Shown piece after piece: positions 44,319 through 50,745 of a stretch of 50,745 bases of DNA (positions are counted from its first letter, which is position 1; every line of letters begins with the position of its first letter). Source of the DNA: Bacteroidales bacterium (GTDB lineage: Bacteria; Bacteroidota; Bacteroidia; Bacteroidales; Marinilabiliaceae); the NCBI GenBank assembly GCA_024401355.1, contig JAKSLF010000020.1, forward strand, positions 1 to 50,745, given 5' to 3'. The position numbers were made by a program, and so were the translations under genes. The notes below the pieces were generated by a model, which saw only the letters and a program-made list of their open reading frames with translations, was not told where the DNA came from and did no database searches.

Positions 44319-46622
44319 ATGAAAACGACAAGATATATATTCACAATACTACTCATGACACTGGTATGGTTGACACCAGTGAGAGCAGAAGAAGACTATG
44401 AAGAAGAAGACATAGACATCGAGCTCAACAACATGATAGCAGAAATGGGGAAAGAAGCAAAAGGGGAACGCAAACTGAAGCTTCTGAGAGAAATCTGTAA
44501 ATTGCACTATAATGCTGACTCTACATACAAATACTCGCTACAGTTGCTTTCATTAGCCAGAGAGCTAGGCAACAAACAGATAGAATGTGACGCATACCAG
44601 TGTCTGCATTGGTCGACATTCTTCAACAATGACTTTCCTGGGACAATGAAATGGGCATACCAGCAGATAATGGTGGCAGATTCGATAGGGAGTCAGATAA
44701 ACAAAGCCAAAGGCATGATGGCATTGGGCAATATATATTCAATGATGATGGATGAGATGAAGGCAGACGAATTCTACCAGAAAGCCTTGACCATATTCAC
44801 AGAGCAGAAAGATACGAACTCGATGTGCCTGACATTGAGCAACATTGCGCAGAGTGACATCAACAACGACATGTTTGAAAAAGCAGAAGACTGCTACAAC
44901 AAAATATTAGCATTAAGCCTAGAGAGGAACAATATAGAATATCAGACGGATGCAAGATGGGGTTTAGGATGTATAGCCTTGAACAAATACACGTCAAACA
45001 AAATAATAAAAGTGGAGCCTAAATACCTAATCCAGGCCAAGAAAGAGACAGAAGAAAGCTATAAAATGTCAGTAGACATAAACTATTCGCTAGAAAGAAG
45101 TGCCATGCAGCTGGCCGACATATACATAGAAGAAGCGATGCTGAACAGGCAAAACCGCCAGAGATGGCAAGCATTGATGGACAGCAGCAAAATGATGATA
45201 GACAAGAGTTTATCACTGAACGACAGAGCAAGCAACCTAGCAGACATGCTTGACACAGAATTCATAAGGATCAAATATCTGACAGAAGCCAACGAACTAA
45301 AAAAATCGAAAGCGCTACTGGACTCAATAGCTGAATATATAGAAAAAGACTCGACCCAGGTGGCGCGTAAGAGAGAAGTATATTCGGAGCTGAGCAAAAT
45401 ATATGAAAAGGAGGGAAAAACCAAAGAGATGTTGGAAGCCAAAGAGCTGTCGCACTACTGGGAACTGAAAGGAAGAAGCAGGAACTATATGGCAGCCACG
45501 CTGAACTCGATGGCTCAAACCGAGTATGAAGAAAAGATGAGAGTGCACGACAAGGAATCGGCAGAAAAAGAAGCGATGCAGAAACTCATCTCATTCATAG
45601 CAATAATAACGTTGATATTTGTAAGCATCGGAGCCTTTGTGGCAGTAATGACGAGCATCAAGCACAAGAGACTGAACACCATACTTGACGCCAAGAATTC
45701 AGAACTCGAGGAACAGCGTGAAGAGATACTATCACAGAACGAGAACCTTGAACAAAAAAACGAACAGATAGAGATACAGAAGAAAAACCTAGAATATCAG
45801 AACAAACTGATAAGCGAAAAAAACAGGCAGACAACAGAGAGCCTAAACTATGCAAGTCTGATACAAAAGGCTGCGATGCCATCGGAGTCACAACTGTCGG
45901 GAATATTCGGAGACCACCTGCTGCTGTTTAGACCTCTGAACATAGTGTCGGGAGACTATATCTGGGCGACAGAAAACAACGGAATAAAAATGCTAGCGGT
46001 AGCCGACTGTACGGGACATGGAGTTCCGGGAGCATTTCTAAGCATGCTTGGAATATCCATTCTGAACGAGATAGCCGCCAAGTCGGACCTCAAAACGATT
46101 ACAGCCGGACAGATGCTAGACCAGATGCGTAGCCAGCTAGAACACTCGTTGCATCAGCGAGGAGAAAGCGAAGACGGGAACCATGACGGAATGGACATAG
46201 CGCTCATAAAAATAGACCCAAGCATAAAGAAGCTGCAATATGCCGGTGCATTCAGACCACTGATAATAATACACGACGGAGTGATGAAAAAAGTGGATGC
46301 AGACAGAATGCCAATCGGAATACATTACAAAGAAATGGAGCATTTCACGAACCACGAAATTGAACTCACGGAAGGTGATGTAATATATATGTTTACAGAC
46401 GGCATGACAGACCAGTTTGGCTACGACGATGAACACAACATCCATAAATTCACATCGAAGCGCCTAAGAAATCTGTTATTAGGACTGCATAAATTGCCAT
46501 TCTCGACGCAGAAAGTCAAGATAGAGATGACACTTGACCAATGGAGAGCTGAAGGACTGCACGCCATTGGTGAATTGTATGAGCAGACAGACGATGCAAT
46601 ACTAGTAGGAATAAGAGTATAG
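44319..46622 (+). CDS. TPR sensor with SpoIIE/PP2C-type serine phosphatase domain (paralogue 2)
   Basis: A 767-residue envelope protein with a signal peptide ending PVRA. About 380 residues of TPR helices follow (NIYSMMMDEMKADEFYQKAL, TLSNIAQSDINNDMFEKAED), then one transmembrane helix (about 425-447) and a long Glu/Gln-rich coiled coil (about 455-510). The phosphatase starts at LNYASLIQKAAMP. Metal-site motifs are IVSGDYIW, VADCTGHGVPGAFLSML, DGMDIALI and MFTDGMTDQFGY. Against its paralogues it lacks the Phe of SGDFYW and has Tyr-Ile. Its target is unknown. It is first in a three-gene run with paralogue 3 and the alpha-oxoamine synthase. Confidence 0.86.
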   Translation: MKTTRYIFTILLMTLVWLTPVRAEEDYEEEDIDIELNNMIAEMGKEAKGERKLKLLREICKLHYNADSTYKYSLQLLSLARELGNKQIECDAYQCLHWSTFFNNDFPGTMKWAYQQIMVADSIGSQINKAKGMMALGNIYSMMMDEMKADEFYQKALTIFTEQKDTNSMCLTLSNIAQSDINNDMFEKAEDCYNKILALSLERNNIEYQTDARWGLGCIALNKYTSNKIIKVEPKYLIQAKKETEESYKMSVDINYSLERSAMQLADIYIEEAMLNRQNRQRWQALMDSSKMMIDKSLSLNDRASNLADMLDTEFIRIKYLTEANELKKSKALLDSIAEYIEKDSTQVARKREVYSELSKIYEKEGKTKEMLEAKELSHYWELKGRSRNYMAATLNSMAQTEYEEKMRVHDKESAEKEAMQKLISFIAIITLIFVSIGAFVAVMTSIKHKRLNTILDAKNSELEEQREEILSQNENLEQKNEQIEIQKKNLEYQNKLISEKNRQTTESLNYASLIQKAAMPSESQLSGIFGDHLLLFRPLNIVSGDYIWATENNGIKMLAVADCTGHGVPGAFLSMLGISILNEIAAKSDLKTITAGQMLDQMRSQLEHSLHQRGESEDGNHDGMDIALIKIDPSIKKLQYAGAFRPLIIIHDGVMKKVDADRMPIGIHYKEMEHFTNHEIELTEGDVIYMFTDGMTDQFGYDDEHNIHKFTSKRLRNLLLGLHKLPFSTQKVKIEMTLDQWRAEGLHAIGELYEQTDDAILVGIRV

Positions 46623-46646
46623 TCACTAACAGAATAAATAATAGCG

Positions 46647-48731
46647 ATGAGTAATTCGACAAGAAACAACAAAAGATCAGGAACCGTAAAGAGTCTGATA
46701 GTATTGCTGTTAGCGATAATCACATCATCAGTAACCTCGTATTCCCAGGTATCAGCGGACGACCTTAATCTAAAAGGAGCGATTGCGGAGAAATACGATC
46801 AAGCCATCATAAAAAGATTCATCCCAGAAAACTATCAAACAGGAGACTCAATATATAATATAGGTATAAAAAGAAGCCAGAACAACGTCATGGTAGCGGG
46901 TATCATCCTTAAATCGATGGGTGGGATCGGCAAAGGTGACACTGAAGGTGCGCTCAAAGACACAGAGGAAGGCATCAGAATATGCGAGAATGAACCAGAG
47001 TTGAGCAAAGCATATTATTACCTGTACACATACAACATCAACATATTGATGATGACAGGTAAAATGCATGAGATGCTAGAAAAATCGCAAGAGATGATGA
47101 ATGCGGCAAGTGTAAACAACGATGTATACGGACTTAGCTACAGCTATTATTGCATGGGACTTACATTTACAATAAGAGACAATCCTAGACTAGCAGAACA
47201 ATACTTCAGCAAAGCAGCGGAAATTTCAGAAAAGAATGACATTGAAGAATCATTAAAAAACATATACCTCAATCTGGCGAACTGCTACAGCACCCTCAAT
47301 GACACAAAAAAGACATTAAAAATAATAGACAAGCTACATGAAATTGCCCGTAAGAGCGACAACGAGACCAGTAAACTCATGATAGAGGCGTACATATTGT
47401 CAATGGCCTTCAATGTGTATAGCAATTCAAAATATATAGAAGAGACAGACAAAATAATCAAAACTGGAGTACTCGAGTCATTAGACAGCGAAATACGACA
47501 TTTGATAATGAGTATGTACTACTGCGGCAAAAGAATAAAGAGCAAAGCATTGCAACATGCAGACTCATTAAACACCGGAGTAAACTCACTAAACACGAAA
47601 GAACAGATATATAGTTTTTTTGGAGACTGGAAAGAAGCATATAAGTGCAGAGTGGAAGCAGTAATGTACCATGATTCGATACAGACGATAATTCAGAATG
47701 AAGACATAGCGGCGCTAGAATCGGAAATGGGTAACGTAGCGCTGAGAGCGAACGCCCAAAAACTTGAGGAGAAGAACAGGCAAATATTATTTGGATCGGT
47801 GCTATTCATCGTAATTGCGACCGCACTACTTATAGCATTCTACTATATAACAAGACAGCGATCGCTCGAAAAACAGAAAGCAGAGCTTCAGCTGGAAGTT
47901 GAACGCCAGACATCGGAGTTGAGAAAAAAGAATGCACTTATCGAAAGAGCGAGCAGAGAGACAACAGATAGCATAAACTATGCGAAAAGGATACAGAATG
48001 CCATTCTGCCAGACCTTAGTCAGTTGACAGGCAATGGTATTGCAGGAGTATTTACAGTAATGCGTCCGTATAACATTGTGAGTGGAGACTTCTACTGGGC
48101 GAAGACGACAGGTGACAAAATAGTAATAGTATGTGCAGACTGTACAGGTCATGGCGTGCCAGGAGCATTCATGTCGATGATAGGGTCGGCGCTACTTGGT
48201 GAAATATGTTCTCAACCACAATTGCCATCAGCAGGAGAAATTTTGACAGAGCTAGACAAACAGACCAAAGAGATGCTAGGCCAGAACAAAGGACAAATGC
48301 TGGAAGACGGCATGGACCTAGCAATAGTAATATATGAACCCAAGACATTTACGCTTTCATATTCAACAGCCAAAAGACCTATATATCTGGTTCAGGATGG
48401 CAATATCATAGAATATAAAGGTATAAAACGCAGCATTGGAGACAACGATGAAAAAAGTTGTAAGCTGCCATTTGAAACATCATCGGTGCACGTATTCCCT
48501 GGTGACACATTATACATGTGTTCGGATGGTGTGGCAGACCAGTTTGGCGGTCAGGAGACATACGGTCCGAACGGAAAGAGACTCAGAACGAACGGACTCA
48601 AGAGGATATTCAGCCTTATTTCGGCATTGGATATCAACAAGCAAAAAGAGGCATTTGACAAACAATTTGACAGTTGGAAAGGCACATGCAAACAAGTTGA
48701 TGACATTTCGCTCATCGGAATACGTTTTTAA
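46647..48731 (+). CDS. TPR sensor with SpoIIE/PP2C-type serine phosphatase domain (paralogue 3)
   Basis: A 694-residue protein with a hydrophobic signal segment (KSLIVLLLAIITSSVTSYS) and TPR-like helices to about residue 365. A transmembrane helix (about 374-395) and a coiled coil lead to the SpoIIE domain, starting INYAKRIQNAILP. Motifs: IVSGDFYWAK, CADCTGHGVPGAFMSMIG, DGMDLAIVIY and CSDGVADQFGGQ. It follows paralogue 2 by 24 bp and is followed after 11 bp by the alpha-oxoamine synthase. It is closer in its phosphatase motifs to paralogue 1 than to its immediate neighbour, so the pair may not be a recent tandem duplication. Confidence 0.86.
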   Translation: MSNSTRNNKRSGTVKSLIVLLLAIITSSVTSYSQVSADDLNLKGAIAEKYDQAIIKRFIPENYQTGDSIYNIGIKRSQNNVMVAGIILKSMGGIGKGDTEGALKDTEEGIRICENEPELSKAYYYLYTYNINILMMTGKMHEMLEKSQEMMNAASVNNDVYGLSYSYYCMGLTFTIRDNPRLAEQYFSKAAEISEKNDIEESLKNIYLNLANCYSTLNDTKKTLKIIDKLHEIARKSDNETSKLMIEAYILSMAFNVYSNSKYIEETDKIIKTGVLESLDSEIRHLIMSMYYCGKRIKSKALQHADSLNTGVNSLNTKEQIYSFFGDWKEAYKCRVEAVMYHDSIQTIIQNEDIAALESEMGNVALRANAQKLEEKNRQILFGSVLFIVIATALLIAFYYITRQRSLEKQKAELQLEVERQTSELRKKNALIERASRETTDSINYAKRIQNAILPDLSQLTGNGIAGVFTVMRPYNIVSGDFYWAKTTGDKIVIVCADCTGHGVPGAFMSMIGSALLGEICSQPQLPSAGEILTELDKQTKEMLGQNKGQMLEDGMDLAIVIYEPKTFTLSYSTAKRPIYLVQDGNIIEYKGIKRSIGDNDEKSCKLPFETSSVHVFPGDTLYMCSDGVADQFGGQETYGPNGKRLRTNGLKRIFSLISALDINKQKEAFDKQFDSWKGTCKQVDDISLIGIRF

Positions 48732-48742
48732 AAAAGAAAGAG

Positions 48743-50026
48743 ATGGATATATTTGACAAAATAGACGCCTCAAAAGGAGGATCACTAGGAAAGTATCAAA
48801 ACATAGCACATGGATATTTTGCATTCCCGAAACTCGAGGGTGAGATTGGTCCGAGGATGAAATTTAGAGGCAAGGAAGTATTGAACTGGAGCCTAAACAA
48901 CTATCTTGGACTAGCCAACATACCAGAAATCAGAGAAGCAGATGCGAAAGCGGCAGAGAAATGGGGACTAGCCTACCCTATGGGTGCAAGAATGATGAGT
49001 GGACACACCTCGCTTCACGAAGAGCTGGAGCGCAGGCTTGCCAAATTTTTGTGTAAAGACGATGCATTTCTGATTAACTTTGGATATCAGGCGATGGTGT
49101 CGATAATAGACACAATGTGCTCTAGATTTGACGTCATTGTATATGACTCAGAGTGCCATGCATGCATAATGGACGGAATATTCATGCACAAAGCCAAGGG
49201 GGGAAAAAGTTTTGTCTATCCGCATAACGACATAGAGAACTGCCGGAAGAAAATAGAGATGGGCCGAAACTATATAGAGAAAGAGGGACGCAATGGAGGA
49301 ATACTGGTTGTAACAGAAGGCGTATTTGGCATGGCGGGCGACTTGGGAGCATTGGACAAGATAGCGGCATTGAAAGAGGAATATGAATTTAGGCTGCTAG
49401 TGGATGATGCACATGGATTTGGCACGATGGGTCCTAATGGACGAGGTACGGCGGAGAAATATGGAGTCATGGACAAAATAGACCTGGCATTTGGAACATT
49501 TGCGAAGGCGATGGCAGGGATAGGAGGATTTATTGCCTCGACAGAGAAAGTGTGCAACTATCTGCGATATAACATGCGTTCTCAGATATTTGCGAAATCG
49601 CTACCAATGGCCATGGTAGAAGGAGCGCTGAAACGTCTGGAGATGATAGAGACGCGACCAGAATACAGAGAGAGACTATGGGCGATAGCGCATGCGCTGC
49701 AAAAAGGACTAAGTGATAACGGCTTTGACATAGGCAACACGCAATCGCCAGTAACTCCGGTCTACTTCAAATGTTCAGAGATAGAAGATGAAGAAACGTC
49801 GATAAACGAAGCACTAAACATGGTAGTAGACTTGCGTGAGAACTATGGAATATTCTGCTCAATAGTCAAATATCCGGTTGTACCGAAAGGCACAGTCATG
49901 TTGAGAATAATACCGACAGCAGCGCATACGATGGAAGACGTCCAATATACGATAGACACATTCTGCGAGTTGAAGAGCAAACTGGAAAAAGGGGAATATG
50001 CGAAAGGGACGCCATGTGTCAAATGA
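48743..50026 (+). CDS. PLP-dependent alpha-oxoamine synthase (serine palmitoyltransferase-like)
   Basis: A 427-residue fold-type I PLP enzyme. Family features: WSLNNYLGLAN, GARMMSGHTSLHEELE, the cofactor Asp-His pair in LLVDDAHGFGTMGPNG, and the Schiff-base lysine in FGTFAKAMAGIGGFI. The family condenses an amino acid with an acyl-CoA. It is longer at the N-terminus than the B. thetaiotaomicron serine palmitoyltransferase and closer to a second Bacteroidetes subgroup, some members of which are thought to make sphingoid or sulfonolipid (capnine) bases. Substrate (serine versus cysteate) is not settled by sequence. It is co-directional with two SpoIIE sensors. Confidence 0.82.
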   Translation: MDIFDKIDASKGGSLGKYQNIAHGYFAFPKLEGEIGPRMKFRGKEVLNWSLNNYLGLANIPEIREADAKAAEKWGLAYPMGARMMSGHTSLHEELERRLAKFLCKDDAFLINFGYQAMVSIIDTMCSRFDVIVYDSECHACIMDGIFMHKAKGGKSFVYPHNDIENCRKKIEMGRNYIEKEGRNGGILVVTEGVFGMAGDLGALDKIAALKEEYEFRLLVDDAHGFGTMGPNGRGTAEKYGVMDKIDLAFGTFAKAMAGIGGFIASTEKVCNYLRYNMRSQIFAKSLPMAMVEGALKRLEMIETRPEYRERLWAIAHALQKGLSDNGFDIGNTQSPVTPVYFKCSEIEDEETSINEALNMVVDLRENYGIFCSIVKYPVVPKGTVMLRIIPTAAHTMEDVQYTIDTFCELKSKLEKGEYAKGTPCVK

Positions 50027-50171
50027 TTCAAATGAAATAGTCAAATAAATATTGTTTTAAGTGTAACAATCAGAAAGTTGTGTCGTAAACTAGAAAAAAC
50101 GAAAGAAAAGTATTGGAAACTGACTATTTTGTTATAAATTAGCAAGCGGAAAAAATAAAACCTAAAATAAA

Positions 50172-50294
50172 ATGAAGAAGATAGTATTAATACTCATGGC
50201 TTCGATGGTAATGACAGCAGTGTTGAGTGCATGCCATTCTAGTTCGGAATGTCCAGCATACGCCTCAGCAGAGACCGTCGTAGAGGTAGGATAG
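50172..50294 (+). CDS. Small lipoprotein (40 residues)
   Basis: A short gene giving MKKIVLILMASMVMTAVLSA followed by CHSSSECPAYASAETVVEVG. The signal has two lysines, a hydrophobic core and the lipobox LSAC. The mature CPAYAS motif resembles short Bacteroidetes lipoproteins that I remember ending in CPAY; function unknown. An A-rich leader precedes the ATG and a clean terminator follows, as expected for a single-gene unit. No exact promoter box was found. Confidence 0.65.
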   Translation: MKKIVLILMASMVMTAVLSACHSSSECPAYASAETVVEVG

Positions 50295-50302
50295 AATAAT
50301 AC

Positions 50303-50333
50303 AAGGAATGGTATTTATATCATTCCTTTTTTA
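50303..50333 (+). terminator. Intrinsic terminator of the small lipoprotein gene
   Basis: Perfect 8-bp stem AAGGAATG (50303-50310) / CATTCCTT (50321-50328) with a 10-base loop, followed by a T-rich run. Confidence 0.8.
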
Positions 50334-50411
50334 TTATAAGAGAGTCAAAGAAGGAAGTCAAAGGTGTGAAAACAATTGATAAGGATAAAAAAGATTAAAA
50401 AACACTTATTG

Positions 50412-50443
50412 TTTGAATAATTCACCGAATGTCACTATCTTTG
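50412..50443 (+). promoter_or_regulatory. Consensus promoter of gap
   Basis: TTTG (50412-50415), a 20-bp spacer and TATCTTTG followed by CA (50436-50443), 52 bp before the start. It is a full match to the Bacteroidetes consensus, fitting a highly expressed gene. Confidence 0.85.
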
Positions 50444-50453
50444 CAACAGATAA

Positions 50454-50745
<292 letters not shown>

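Overview
The window looks like chromosome from a member of the Bacteroidales, probably Prevotella-, Bacteroides- or Muribaculaceae-like. The evidence is: promoters of the Bacteroidetes type (TTTG about 20 bp upstream of TAnnTTTG) rather than -35/-10 boxes; A-rich leaders with almost no Shine-Dalgarno sequences; an Rpb6-type omega subunit next to a BamD lipoprotein; the glycine-lipid acyltransferase pair GlsA/GlsB; a BspA-type leucine-rich repeat protein; and a pectin-degrading GH28/GH43/CE12 cassette. There are no rRNA or tRNA genes, no CRISPR array and no recognisable insertion sequence.

Layout. 1-23.5 kb is mostly minus-strand. It holds an RsmF-like rRNA methyltransferase and an NdpA-like nucleoid protein; a galactose pair (FHS-family permease and galactokinase); the DUF711 (PFL-like) and ACT-domain pair; an operon of Ca2+-type P-ATPase, methionine aminopeptidase and serine hydrolase; and a degenerate AAA-ATPase-like protein. 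A plus-strand island at 14.6-17.2 kb follows (a membrane-anchored protein, a tiny lipoprotein, DUF2752, a multi-pass membrane protein and an N-formylglutamate amidohydrolase-like protein). Next come the pectin cassette and a TPR-SpoIIE phosphatase. 23.7-29.8 kb is plus-strand and becomes AT-rich: aminotransferase, DUF4153, TSUP and EamA transporters, a GNAT and DUF2807. 29.8-36.3 kb is mainly minus-strand: MutS2, a BspA-like protein, WbqC and an ABC-F ATPase, with a plus-strand UPF0145 gene between. 36.5-50.7 kb is mainly plus-strand: a small protein, BamD, RpoZ, NfeD, then glsA-glsB-TPR histidine kinase-xseB, then two TPR-SpoIIE phosphatases and an alpha-oxoamine synthase in one run. A small lipoprotein and the 5' end of GAPDH close the window.

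Two things stand out. First, three intergenic regions (13.2, 23.6 and 36.4 kb) carry an array of an 11-bp unit, GGTATCCYTAC. In each case it has the same orientation towards a downstream gene, lies about 95-150 bp before the start codon, and is followed by a similar short flank. Second, two operons join enzymes for unusual amino-acid-based or sphingoid-type lipids to membrane sensors with TPR repeats (one histidine kinase, two SpoIIE phosphatases; a third SpoIIE paralogue lies at 21-23 kb). This suggests, but does not prove, an envelope-lipid signalling module.
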